Below, piece by piece: positions 25,401 to 33,160 of a DNA stretch of 64,000 bases (position 1 is the stretch's first letter; every line of letters begins with the position of its first letter). Under the pieces are notes generated by a model. The model saw nothing but the letters and a program-made list of their open reading frames with translations. It did no database searches and was not told where the DNA came from. The stretch covers positions 617,880 to 681,879 of the forward strand of contig NZ_PDZL01000001.1 of the NCBI RefSeq assembly GCF_002735705.1. Reading direction: 5' to 3'. This stretch comes from Janthinobacterium sp. BJB426 (GTDB lineage Bacteria; Pseudomonadota; Gammaproteobacteria; Burkholderiales; Burkholderiaceae_D). Position numbers and translations under genes: made by a program.

Positions 25401-25594
25401 CGCGTGATATCGTTTTCCACGGCTTCGGGCGAGGCGCCCGGGTAGTTCACTTCAATGGCGGCGAACGGGAACTGCACGCTGGGCATGCTTTCCACGCCCA
25501 GACCCCGGTAGGAGAAGATGCCCAGCACCACCAGCGCCACCATGACCATGGTGGCGAAGACGGGGTTTTGAATACTGACTTTGGTCATCCACAT
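22475..25594 (-). CDS. RND multidrug efflux pump, HAE1 (AcrB/MdtB-like) family
   Basis: A 1039-residue inner-membrane proton-driven exporter with 12 membrane helices and two large periplasmic loops. It begins TKVSIQNPVFATMVMVALV, and the third periplasmic-loop start PSVQFPFAAIEVNYPGASPE and helix-4 region LSLCIGLLIDDAIVVRENIVRH are those of hydrophobe/amphiphile RND pumps. The two neighbouring Asp residues in LLIDDAIV are the proton-relay pair, unlike the DFG..D..E pattern of the heavy-metal pump at 14553. The C-terminus is His/Asp-rich (GGGEHAHAESDDDGKAHTH), an unusual tail that might bind metal. It follows its adaptor gene by 3 nt; no outer membrane factor is adjacent. Substrate unknown. 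Confidence 0.91.
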   Translation of the reverse strand: MWMTKVSIQNPVFATMVMVALVVLGIFSYRGLGVESMPSVQFPFAAIEVNYPGASPEAVENDITRPIEDAVNTVSGIKTIRANSWEGRAGVYLEFELSTNMDKAMQDLRDKVALVRPRFPKEAKDPFIARAEGDNERPIATIVLTSTGHDLRSLSTMTEQIISKRFQGVAGVGQVKLRGLRARQILISMKPIELNAQGIGVDEVIRAIQATNTNLPAGSISHGAAEQLVRVEGKIKDAREFGKIIVARRAIGPVYLDQVATVVDGEQEELSISRMNGQQAVTMEITKVQDANVVEVGTGILKVAADLQKTLPPDIKLRVLDDESERVQSQLNNVKRTIIEGAVLTMVIVFLFLHSWRSTIITGLTLPISVLASFIAMKAFGFTLNFLTLMALSLCIGLLIDDAIVVRENIVRHLGMGKNHYKAANDGTNEIGLAVMATTFAIVAVFVPVAFMDGIIGRFFLQFGITVAVAVLVSLFVSFTLDPMLSSVWRDPVKDRFKYAPWLGRFMAWIETGIDRLHVWYGKVLKVALRWRKTTLATALALFAGSLMLVPMIGGEMFPETDQGWVNLRFKTPVGSSLEYTDSKVRQIETALKEFPEIDSLVANIGTPDGRNAAEVNLKLTDIKTHKRRSQQELEKLIRERLAPIAGITLSVGQRPIFIAILGTDEGKLDAVAHTLMDKMRNIKGLADMEYSQEGANPSTTVKINNELASDLGLSVQQIGNALRPFVAGDTVSHWLASDGQNYDVNVQLPKSGRQKVADLADLSLASSKLDANGKPVMIPLRQVVDFVPSSSPQVLKRQALQRRVAIYAGTQGRPAGDVDADVQKAIKSIDLPPGVRFDVAGNAQQMAETMGGAMMALGIAVIFIYLVLASQFGSFLQPIAIMVSLPLSLIGVLAALLITGSTLNIFSVIGFIMLMGLVTKNAILLVDFTNQRQREGLGQFEALMEAGQVRLRPILMTTLAMVFGMLPMAIGMGDGGESQAPMGRAVIGGVITSTLLTLVVVPVAYTYLDSLGKRAARFFGGGEHAHAESDDDGKAHTH

Positions 25595-25597
25595 GGC

Positions 25598-26830
25598 TTA
25601 ATCCTTCCGTGCCAGCACGGCTGCCGGCGCGGCGGGCACGCCTGGCTGTGCGGCGAAGGTCACGCTGTGGCCCGGCTTGACGCCATCGAGCTTGGCGATG
25701 ATGACTTTCGCGCCCGGCACCAGGCCCGATGTGACTTCCGCATAGCCTTCATCCTCGTTGCGCAAGCCCAAAGTGACGGGCTGGGCGACGACCTTGTTGT
25801 TCACCAGCGCATACACGACGGGCCCCTGCTTTTCATTGCGCACGGCCGTCAGGGGCACCAGCGGCGCCACGCTTGATCGCTCGGTGACGATGCTGCCCTT
25901 GGCGAACATGCCGCCGCGCAGCGCGCCATCGCCATTGTCGACGGCGATGTAGACGAGCATGGCGCGCGAGCCGCTCTCGGTGGTGGGGTTGATGCGCGTG
26001 ACCTTGCCGGCGAAGTCGCGCGCGCCGAAGCCGTCGACCTTGAAGTGCACGTCCTGGCCCAGCTTGATGCGGGGGATTTCCGCGCTGGGCACGGGTGCTT
26101 CCAGGGTCAGCTGCGCCAGGTTGACGATGGTGTAGACGGGCATGTCGGGCGAGACTTTTTCGCCAGCCTGCAGGTGGCGCTTGCTGACGATGCCGGCCAT
26201 CGGCGCGCGGATCACCGTGTCGGCCAGCGCGATGCGGGCGATGTCGACCATCGCGGCGGCGGACTTGACGTTGGCGCGCGCCAGGTCGACGGAGTTCTGC
26301 GTCGTGTCGTAGGCCGTTTGCGAAATGTATTTTTGCTTGAGCAAGGCCTGGCTGTTCGCTTCATTCTTGCCGGCCATCGACAATCGCGCCTGCGCTTCGT
26401 CGAGCATGGCTTGCTGCTGCGTCAGGCGGGCGCGCAGGTCGGCCGCGTCCAGGCGCACGAGGATTTGCCCATTGGCCACTTGCTGGCCTTCCTGCAAGGT
26501 GGTTGCCTCGATCACGCCGGAAACCTTGGCCTTGATGGTGGCCTGGGTCACGGGCGCCAGCGAACCGGACAGGGGCAGGCTGATGGACAGCGCGCGCGCG
26601 GCGATGGCGGCCACGTCGCCCTGCGCCAGTTCGTGCACAGGCGTCTTGGCCTGCTCCTTCTTCTTGCTCGCTTGCAGTTCGGCAGCCTTGGCGGCTTGCT
26701 GCTTCGATTGCATCACCATCCAGCCGCCGCCGGCCAGGCCCAGCACGACCAGGATCAGCACGGGGGTGCGCCAGCGCCGGCGGCGCGTGGCTGCAAGGGG
26801 GGAGGCGGGGGGCAGGGTCTCGTTTTTCAT
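25598..26830 (-). CDS. RND efflux periplasmic adaptor (membrane fusion protein)
   Basis: A 410-residue adaptor for the pump encoded next. An N-terminal membrane anchor (about 20-40, TPVLILVVLGLAGGGWMV) rather than a lipobox is seen. The lipoyl domain has VSGVIEATTLQEGQQVANGQILVRLDAADLRARL, here known by its core EGQQVANGQILVRLD, with a helical hairpin (about 135-200). Its second half reads IVSKRHLQAGEKVSPDMPVYTIV. Beta-barrel and membrane-proximal domains carry LEAPVPSAEIPRIKLGQ and YAEVTSGLVPGAKVIIAKLDG. First gene of a two-gene minus-strand operon. It starts about 390 nt from the divergent GGDEF/EAL gene, leaving room for regulation, but no regulator gene is next to it. Confidence 0.88.
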   Translation of the reverse strand: MKNETLPPASPLAATRRRRWRTPVLILVVLGLAGGGWMVMQSKQQAAKAAELQASKKKEQAKTPVHELAQGDVAAIAARALSISLPLSGSLAPVTQATIKAKVSGVIEATTLQEGQQVANGQILVRLDAADLRARLTQQQAMLDEAQARLSMAGKNEANSQALLKQKYISQTAYDTTQNSVDLARANVKSAAAMVDIARIALADTVIRAPMAGIVSKRHLQAGEKVSPDMPVYTIVNLAQLTLEAPVPSAEIPRIKLGQDVHFKVDGFGARDFAGKVTRINPTTESGSRAMLVYIAVDNGDGALRGGMFAKGSIVTERSSVAPLVPLTAVRNEKQGPVVYALVNNKVVAQPVTLGLRNEDEGYAEVTSGLVPGAKVIIAKLDGVKPGHSVTFAAQPGVPAAPAAVLARKD

Positions 26831-27223
26831 AGGTATTCTTGGTCAGGAGCGGCGCAGGGGTTCGGCGCCAGGTCTCGGTGCGGACCCGGCCTGTCTCTGG
26901 CCGGGGGAATTCGGGTAGCGCATCACCGTGGCGGCCGCAGACAACACGCCTGCCGCTGCGGCCGTTCACGGCGATGCGCATGTTGCCACTTTAGGAAGAT
27001 TCAAGTCCGGCCGCCATCGCCGTGCGACAGATTGCACAAAATCGGGGCTGGAATGCAAAAAACGGCGACCGAAGACAGTGCCGGCATCGAGGCCGTGCAC
27101 GTCACGATGCTTGCGCATCCTCAAGAAGCCGATTCGCCGGCGCGCAAGAATGGGTGGGATGGTTGCGCTACCGGACAGGCCATACGCCTGCCGGTTGCCG
27201 TGCGGCCGCGCCACGGGGGGCTG
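26831..27223. other. 393-nt divergent intergenic region without recognised gene
   Basis: This gap separates the divergent adaptor gene and the PAS-GGDEF-EAL gene. Open frames cross it, including an in-frame upstream extension of the GGDEF/EAL reading frame, but the peptide has no domain similarity and the composition is erratic. It presumably holds both promoters. I see no convincing -35/-10 pair, palindrome or terminator to report. Confidence 0.5.
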
Positions 27224-29758
27224 ATGTCTGATCGGATTGCCGGAGCCGCCCCGTCGCCGGGCCGTTTGCTGGCTGCTGCCGAACCGCAGGCGGGAGCGGC
27301 CGTCAAGGCGCTGGACTTGCTGTCCATCATCGTTGCCGCCGTCGAGCAGGCACCGGGCCTGGCCGTGCGCGGCATCGACCGCGATGGCATCGTGCGCTAC
27401 TGGAGTCTTGGTGCGGCGCGCCTGTATGGCGTGACGGCCGAGCTGGCGCTGGGCCAGCCGTGGGCCAGGGTGGCCGCCGCGCTGCCGGATGCCGCCACTG
27501 TGGCCGGGGAGCTTGCCGGCGAATTGGCGGCCGTGTGGGACAGCGGCAAGGCGCGCAGCACGCGCCTGTGGAAGCTGGGTGCCGACGGGGCCGCACCGCG
27601 CTGCATCTGTTCCACCGTGTTTCCTGTCATACAGTCCGGAAGAGTGCGGCAAGTGGTCTGCATCGATGTCGACATCACGGCCAGCGGCCAGGATGGCGCC
27701 GCGCAGGGCGCCTTGTTGCTGATGGGCGACAATTTCCGCCAGTTGTACGAGAAATCCGCCGATGCCATCCTGCTGCTGCGCGACGAGCATATCGCCGACG
27801 CGAATCCCGCCGCTATTGCTCTGTTTCAATGCGAAGACCGACAACGGCTGCTGGGACGCCGCCTCAGCGACTTTTCGCCCTTGCGCCAGCCCGATGGCGC
27901 ATTGTCCTCGTTGCACGGCACGCAGCTGGCGGCGCAAGCCCACGCGGACGGCAACTGCCGCTATGACTGGCGCTATCAGACGTGCACGGGCGAACTGTTC
28001 TGGGGCGAAGTGCTGCTCACTTCCGTCACGCTCGACCATACCTATCTGTTTTATGCCGTGATCCGTGATATTTCCTCGCGTAAACTGGCTGAGCGGGCTC
28101 TGTACCTGTCGGCACAGGTGGTCGAGCATGCGCGCGAGGCCATCGTCGTGCTGGACCCGCAGCAGCGGGTCGTCAGCATGAATCCCGCGTATAGCGAGAT
28201 CAGCGGCTACAGCCTGGACGACATGCTGGGCAAACCCTTCGTCCAGCACGGCGTGGAGCCGGACGCGCCGGCGTTTTTCGACCACGTATGGGACGAGGTC
28301 GAGGCCAACGGTTATTGGCAAGGCGATATCGTCGGCCAGCGCAAGGCGGGGGGGCGCTACCCGGCCTGGCTGTCGCTGACGGCCATCCGCGACCCGCAGG
28401 GGCAATTGAGCAATTACCTGGCCATCCTCAGCGATATCAGCGAGCGCAAGAAAAACGAGGAGCACACGCGCCACCTGGCCGAGCACGATTTCCTCACGGA
28501 CCTGCCGAACCGGGTGCTGCTGCTGGACCGCCTGTCGCTGGCCTTGGCGGCCGCGCGGCGCAAGCTGAGCATGCTGGCCATCCTGTACCTGGACCTCGAC
28601 CATTTCAAGCACATCAACGACAGCATGGGCCACCACGTGGGCGATTTGCTGCTCAAGGAAGTGGCGCGGCGCCTGGTGCGCTGCGTGCGCGGCGTCGACA
28701 CGGTCAGCCGCCATGGCGGCGACGAGTTCGTCATCATCCTGGCCGAGGTGGGCGGCATCGACCAGGTGGCCCATGTGGCGTTCAGCCTGCTGCATGCCGT
28801 CACGCAGCCCTATCAATTGGGCGAATACGAATTGCATGTGTCCACCTCGATCGGCGTGGCCATCTTTCCCAGCGATGGCGACAACATCGATAGCCTCGTG
28901 CACAACGCCGACATCGCCATGTACCACGCGAAGGAAAGCGGGCGCAACAATTTCCAGTTTTTCAATGCGGAGATGAATGCGCAAATCGTCGAGCGGGCCA
29001 GCCTGGAGCAGGGCTTGCGCGAAGCGCTGGGCAAGGATGAATTCGTGCTGGAATTCCAGCCCGCGCTCGATGTCGCCAGCGGGCAGATCCTCGGCGCCGA
29101 AGCGCTGTTGCGCTGGCGCCACCCGCAACTGGGCGTGCTGCCGCCCGAGCGCTTCATCGCCGTGGCCGAGGAATGCGGCTTGATGGTGTCGATTGGCAAT
29201 TGGGTGCTGCGCCACGCCTGCCTGCGCGCGCGCGCCTGGCACGATGCGGGCCATGCCTGGCGCGTGGCCGTGAACCTGTCGCCGGCGCAATGTCTGCACA
29301 ATAATTTATTGCTCAGCGTACAAGAGGCGCTGGCCGTGTCGGGTTTGCCCGCCGCCTGCCTGGAACTGGAAGTGACGGAATCCTTGCTGATGAAGGGGGG
29401 CGCGCGCCTGGCCGGCGTGCTGGCGCAACTGCGCGCGCTGGGCGCCAGGCTGGCCATCGACGACTTCGGCACCGGCTATTCGCGCCTGGCCAATCTGCGC
29501 CATTACCCGGTGGATAAACTCAAGATCGACCCATCGTTCCTGCCCGCGGCCGCGGACGGCGCGGTCGGCGAGTCCGACACGGCCGTGGCCGCCACCATCA
29601 TCGCCATGGCGCGCGAGCTGCAATTGACGGTGATCGCCGAAGGCGTGGAAACGGCGCAGCAGCTCGCGTATCTGCGGGGACAGGGCTGCCAGCAATACCA
29701 GGGGCGCTATGCCAGCGCGCAAGTGGAGGGCAGCGCGCTGGCGAAGTTGCTGCATTAG
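27224..29758 (+). CDS. PAS-PAS-PAS-GGDEF-EAL cyclic-di-GMP enzyme
   Basis: A putative 844-residue soluble cyclic-di-GMP protein. Three PAS folds are seen (about 40-150, 170-280 and 290-410, the last with YSEISGYSLDDMLGKPF). The GGDEF domain (about 425-590) has the intact motif SRHGGDEFVIILAE and an upstream RGVD that fits the inhibitory RxxD I-site. The EAL domain (about 600-840) has GAEALLRWRHPQLG, VNLSPAQ, LEVTESLL, DDFGTGYSRL, KLKIDPSF and VIAEGVET, so both synthase and phosphodiesterase sites look complete. The ATG at 27224 follows GGGGGG; the open frame extends far upstream without similarity. No membrane segment; the signal sensed by the PAS domains is unknown. Confidence 0.9.
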   Translation: MSDRIAGAAPSPGRLLAAAEPQAGAAVKALDLLSIIVAAVEQAPGLAVRGIDRDGIVRYWSLGAARLYGVTAELALGQPWARVAAALPDAATVAGELAGELAAVWDSGKARSTRLWKLGADGAAPRCICSTVFPVIQSGRVRQVVCIDVDITASGQDGAAQGALLLMGDNFRQLYEKSADAILLLRDEHIADANPAAIALFQCEDRQRLLGRRLSDFSPLRQPDGALSSLHGTQLAAQAHADGNCRYDWRYQTCTGELFWGEVLLTSVTLDHTYLFYAVIRDISSRKLAERALYLSAQVVEHAREAIVVLDPQQRVVSMNPAYSEISGYSLDDMLGKPFVQHGVEPDAPAFFDHVWDEVEANGYWQGDIVGQRKAGGRYPAWLSLTAIRDPQGQLSNYLAILSDISERKKNEEHTRHLAEHDFLTDLPNRVLLLDRLSLALAAARRKLSMLAILYLDLDHFKHINDSMGHHVGDLLLKEVARRLVRCVRGVDTVSRHGGDEFVIILAEVGGIDQVAHVAFSLLHAVTQPYQLGEYELHVSTSIGVAIFPSDGDNIDSLVHNADIAMYHAKESGRNNFQFFNAEMNAQIVERASLEQGLREALGKDEFVLEFQPALDVASGQILGAEALLRWRHPQLGVLPPERFIAVAEECGLMVSIGNWVLRHACLRARAWHDAGHAWRVAVNLSPAQCLHNNLLLSVQEALAVSGLPAACLELEVTESLLMKGGARLAGVLAQLRALGARLAIDDFGTGYSRLANLRHYPVDKLKIDPSFLPAAADGAVGESDTAVAATIIAMARELQLTVIAEGVETAQQLAYLRGQGCQQYQGRYASAQVEGSALAKLLH

Positions 29759-29766
29759 TGACTGAG

Positions 29767-30729
29767 TTAGTTAATGTTTCCCAGCAGCCTGATGCGCGCC
29801 AGCACCTGGCCATGGTCGGACGCATATGGCAAGCACAGCAGCAAATGGTCGTTGAGATAAGTCACTTCCTGCAGCACGCCGATGGCGCGCGGCGAGGCGT
29901 GATGAAAATGCTCGGACACGAGGATGTGGTCGATCGTCATGTAGGCACTGTCGTGGATATTCGTGTAGCCCACGTGGCGCAGCGCGTCCTGGCGTTGCTG
30001 GATGGCGTTGGCGTCGTACAGGCGCGCGCGCATTTCCATGCCTGGTTCGCACGGCGCGCCCGCGCCCATGACGATGGCCGTGGTGACGGCATTGGCGATG
30101 TCGTTGAAGTCGCCCAGCACGATGCGGGGACGGCCGCTGTGGCCCAGTTCGCTTGCCAGCATGCGCAGGGCCACGGCTTCCGCGCCGCGTCGCTGCAGCG
30201 AGCGCAGGTTGGCCAGCGCGTAGGCGGCCGCATCGTTGCCGTCGCCATGGCGGTAGTCGGGGCGGCGCGATTTCAAATGCACCACCACCACATCCGTGAG
30301 TTGTCCACCAGGCAAGATAACCTGGACATGCAGCGGTGCGCGGGCGAAGCGGCAGGGATTGTCCTCGGCAGGCACGCTCACGCCGGTGGGGAAATCCGCC
30401 CAGGCAACACCGGCGCCGGCCAGCGGCAGGCGTGAGACGAGCGCCACCGTGGGCAGCATGCGTCCGGCGGCATCGATCGCATCGTAGCCGGCCAGGGTGG
30501 CTGCGCGGTAATGGCGCGTGCGCGACAGCACGTCGCGCAGGGCCGCTTGCGAGAAAATTTCCTGGAAACCGATCACGTCGGCGTCGAGCAGGTCGATTTG
30601 CCGCGCCGTCCATTCCGCCTTGGCTTCGTATTGCGCCGGGCTCAACGGTTCCAGGTTGTCATACAATTTCGCCCCGGCGGGGGCCAGATTGCAGACATTG
30701 AATGTGGCAAAGCGGATTTCTTCCTGCAT
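29767..30729 (-). CDS. Endonuclease/exonuclease/phosphatase (EEP) family hydrolase
   Basis: A 320-residue protein of the metal-dependent EEP fold. Motifs in order are IRFATFNVCNLAP (Asn), DVIGFQEIF (catalytic Glu), VVHLKSRRPD, RIVLGDFNDIANA (Asp and Asn of the GDFN box) and the C-terminal DHLLLCLPYASDHGQV with the SDH catalytic triad. No signal peptide is visible, so it is probably cytoplasmic. The start MQEEIR at 30729 has a GAGGAG ribosome site; a second in-frame ATG 9 nt upstream is less likely. It converges on the GGDEF/EAL gene and is divergent from ybaK. The substrate (nucleic acid, sugar phosphate or lipid) cannot be told. Confidence 0.85.
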   Translation of the reverse strand: MQEEIRFATFNVCNLAPAGAKLYDNLEPLSPAQYEAKAEWTARQIDLLDADVIGFQEIFSQAALRDVLSRTRHYRAATLAGYDAIDAAGRMLPTVALVSRLPLAGAGVAWADFPTGVSVPAEDNPCRFARAPLHVQVILPGGQLTDVVVVHLKSRRPDYRHGDGNDAAAYALANLRSLQRRGAEAVALRMLASELGHSGRPRIVLGDFNDIANAVTTAIVMGAGAPCEPGMEMRARLYDANAIQQRQDALRHVGYTNIHDSAYMTIDHILVSEHFHHASPRAIGVLQEVTYLNDHLLLCLPYASDHGQVLARIRLLGNIN

Positions 30730-30766
30730 AATTAGCACTCCTCACTGAACGATCAGCGTATCACGC

Positions 30767-31258
30767 ATGGCTAAAAAAGAGCATATTTCCGAAACCCAGG
30801 CGACGCAGTTGCTGCGCAAGCATCAAGTTTCCTTCGAAGAACACCCGTATCCGTATGAGGAGCATGGCGGCACCAGCGTTTCGGCGCGCGAGCTGAACGT
30901 GCCCGAGCATGCGGTGATCAAGACCCTGGTGATGCAGGACGAGGCGGCCAAGCCGATGATCGTGCTCATGCATGGCGATTGCAAGGTGTCGACCAAGAAT
31001 TTGGCGCGTGGCATCGGCTGCAAGTCCGTCGAGCCGTGCAAGCCCGAAGTGGCGCAGCGTCATTCCGGCTACATGATCGGTGGCACCTCGCCGTTCGGCA
31101 CGAAGAAGGCCATGCCCGTGTACGTCGAGCAATCGATCCTGGAATTGCCGCGTATCTACATCAATGGCGGGCGGCGCGGTTTCCTCGTCTCGCTGGCGCC
31201 GCAGGTGCTTGTTGATTTGTTGCAAGCCAAGCCGGTGCAGTGCGCCCTGCAGGATTAA
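30767..31258 (+). CDS. ybaK: Cys-tRNA(Pro)/Cys-tRNA(Cys) deacylase YbaK
   Basis: A 163-residue aminoacyl-tRNA editing protein that hydrolyses Cys mischarged onto tRNA(Pro). It follows the YbaK/EbsC pattern: ATQLLRKHQVSFEEHPYPYEEH near the N-terminus, VIKTLVMQDEAAKPMIVLMHGDCKVSTKNLA with the conserved catalytic Lys, and HSGYMIGGTSPFGTKKAMPVYVE, which contains the G-G-xSPFG-KK motif. Length matches the family. A 97-nt gap separates it from plsY downstream. Cytoplasmic; no odd features. Confidence 0.93.
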   Translation: MAKKEHISETQATQLLRKHQVSFEEHPYPYEEHGGTSVSARELNVPEHAVIKTLVMQDEAAKPMIVLMHGDCKVSTKNLARGIGCKSVEPCKPEVAQRHSGYMIGGTSPFGTKKAMPVYVEQSILELPRIYINGGRRGFLVSLAPQVLVDLLQAKPVQCALQD

Positions 31259-31355
31259 GAAAACTGGATGCCGCCCTGTCCGTTGACTGGGCGCTGGTGT
31301 ATATTCTGCTGCGCCAGCCTCGATGCTGGTGTAATAAACACAATAAAGGGAAGAA

Positions 31356-32000
31356 ATGAATCCAGTAATCACAACCGTGGCAATGACAGTGGCCGCTTAC
31401 TTGCTCGGCTCGATATCGTTTGCCGTGGTGATGAGCAAGGTCTACGGCATTGCCGATCCGCGCACCTATGGCTCGAAAAATCCGGGCGCGACCAACGTGC
31501 TGCGCAGCGGCAACAAGGGCGCCGCCATCATGACCCTGCTGGGCGATGGCGCCAAGGGCTGGCTGGCCGTGTTCCTGGCCGACCATTTTTCCACCGCGCT
31601 CGGTGTGGGCGACACGGCCGTGGCCCTGGTGGCCATCGCCGTTTTCCTTGGCCATTTGTGGCCCGTGTTCTTCCGCTTCGTCGGCGGCAAGGGCGTGGCC
31701 ACGGCCCTCGGTGTGCTGCTGGGCATCAATCCCTGGCTGGGCCTGGCGACCCTGGCCACCTGGCTGATCATTGCCTACGCGTTTCGCTACTCCTCGCTGG
31801 CAGCCCTGGTGGCGGCCCTGTTCGCGCCGTTTTACTATGGCTTGCTGTTCGGCGTCGATCCCATCTTGCTGTCTGTGATTGTCATGAGCGTGCTGCTGGC
31901 TTACCGCCATAGCCAGAACATCGCGAACTTGCTCTCTGGCAAGGAAAGCAAGATCGGCGGCAAGAAGGATGCGGCCAAGGCCGCTGGCAAGAAGAAGTAA
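31356..32000 (+). CDS. plsY: Glycerol-3-phosphate acyltransferase PlsY
   Basis: An integral membrane enzyme that transfers an acyl group from acyl-phosphate to glycerol 3-phosphate, the first step of phospholipid synthesis. The 214-residue protein has about five membrane helices. Its three PlsY signatures are [36 protein letters not shown] with the GSxNxGxTNxxR catalytic loop, and [20 protein letters not shown] Lys/Ala-rich tail ([17 protein letters not shown]) extends beyond the usual end and is probably cytosolic. Ribosome site AAGGGAAG precedes the ATG. Confidence 0.95.
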   Translation: MNPVITTVAMTVAAYLLGSISFAVVMSKVYGIADPRTYGSKNPGATNVLRSGNKGAAIMTLLGDGAKGWLAVFLADHFSTALGVGDTAVALVAIAVFLGHLWPVFFRFVGGKGVATALGVLLGINPWLGLATLATWLIIAYAFRYSSLAALVAALFAPFYYGLLFGVDPILLSVIVMSVLLAYRHSQNIANLLSGKESKIGGKKDAAKAAGKKK

Positions 32001-32090
32001 GCGCTTGATTTCCCGCGCGCCGCACGCATATGCTGTGCTTGCGGCGCCGCGCGGTGCGGCCGCCCCCGACTCGCGCAAAGGCTGCCCACC

Positions 32091-32762
32091 ATGACTGTTT
32101 CCACCACCTCCGCCACACCCGTCCCCGTCCGTATCGATTTCGTCTCCGACGTTTCCTGCCCCTGGTGCGTGGTCGGCCTGAAATCGCTGGAGCAGGCGCT
32201 GGACAAGCTGCAAGACACCGTCCAGGCCGATATTCACTTCCAGCCCTTCGAACTGAACGCCAACATGCCGCCCGAAGGCGAGGATATCGGCGAACACATC
32301 GCCCGCAAATACGGCTCCACCCCGGAACAGATGGCGCAGTCGCGCGAAGCGATCCGCGCGCGCGGCGAGCAGCTGGGCTTTACCTTTGCCATGGACAAGC
32401 GCGGCCGCATCTACAACACGTTTGACGCGCACCGTCTGCTGCACTGGGCCGCTCTGGAAGGGCGCCAGAAAGAACTCAAGATGGCGCTGTTCGATGCCTA
32501 CTTCACTCAGGGACAGGATCCGTCTTCGCACGAAGTGCTGCTGGCCGTGGCCGGCAAGGTGGGTCTGGACGCCGTCAAAGCGGCCGCCGTGCTGGCCTCG
32601 AACGCTTATGCGGACGAGGTGCGCGCGCAGGAACAGTTCTACCAGCAGAATGGCATCAACTCGGTGCCCGCCGTCATCATCAACGAGCGCCACCTGATTT
32701 CCGGCGGCCAACCACCGGAAGTGTTCGAGCAAGCCTTGCGCCAGATCATCGCCGGCGCTTGA
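32091..32762 (+). CDS. DsbA-family oxidoreductase (FrnE type)
   Basis: A 223-residue thioredoxin-fold protein with a DSBA insertion. The redox motif CPWC stands at FVSDVSCPWCVVGLKSLEQAL (core DVSCPWCVVG). The segments HFQPFELNANMPPEGEDI and NGINSVPAVIINERHLISGGQPP with the cis-Pro loop (SVPAVI) are those of the FrnE branch. No signal peptide is seen, so unlike true DsbA it is cytoplasmic. FrnE proteins act as disulfide isomerases or oxidoreductases and have been linked to oxidative stress and polyketide clusters; the physiological role here is unknown. Confidence 0.9.
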   Translation: MTVSTTSATPVPVRIDFVSDVSCPWCVVGLKSLEQALDKLQDTVQADIHFQPFELNANMPPEGEDIGEHIARKYGSTPEQMAQSREAIRARGEQLGFTFAMDKRGRIYNTFDAHRLLHWAALEGRQKELKMALFDAYFTQGQDPSSHEVLLAVAGKVGLDAVKAAAVLASNAYADEVRAQEQFYQQNGINSVPAVIINERHLISGGQPPEVFEQALRQIIAGA

Positions 32763-32832
32763 GCAGGGCGCCAATGGCGCGCGCCATGGCGGACTTTTTG
32801 CGCTACACTCGGCGCAGGAGGAGGATAGTCAA

Positions 32833-33123
32833 ATGCCAACAGCCAGCTGGAATGGCGCCGTCATCGCGCAAGCGACCGATGCGCAGGTGCAAGTCGTTGA
32901 AAACAATGTATATTTTCCTTTGTCAAAGGTGACGCAGGACTACCTGCGTCCCAGCAGCCATACGAGCATCTGCCCTTGGAAGGGCACGGCCAGCTATTAC
33001 GACGTCGTTGTCGATGGCGCCGTCAATGCCAACGCGGCATGGTATTACCCTGAGCCCAAGGACGCCGCCAGGCAAATTGCCGGCCACGTCGCCTTCTGGC
33101 GCGGCGTGAGCGTCGAGCGCTGA
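32833..33123 (+). CDS. DUF427 domain protein
   Basis: A 96-residue protein covering a whole DUF427 fold. Characteristic segments are TDAQVQVVENNVYFPLSKV, TSICPWKGTASYYDVVVDG, with the conserved CPWKG, and AAWYYPEPKDAARQIAGHVAFW. The family is a small beta-tent fold of unknown biochemical role. A very strong ribosome site (AGGAGGAGG) lies upstream of the ATG. It sits alone between the FrnE-like gene and the DUF2157 membrane protein gene. Confidence 0.88.
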   Translation: MPTASWNGAVIAQATDAQVQVVENNVYFPLSKVTQDYLRPSSHTSICPWKGTASYYDVVVDGAVNANAAWYYPEPKDAARQIAGHVAFWRGVSVER

Positions 33124-33160
33124 CCTGACTCCCCCAATTTCCTGACAAAGAAAGCAGACG

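Noticed and set aside
23372..25876. Long plus-strand frame opposite the HAE1 pump gene
   Set aside because: Shadow frame of the same kind; no domain similarity and no ribosome site. The RND pump on the minus strand is certain.
26045..27223. Upstream extension of the GGDEF/EAL frame across the adaptor gene
   Set aside because: About 393 codons of extension overlap the divergent adaptor gene and show no homology. The ATG at 27224 has a strong ribosome site.
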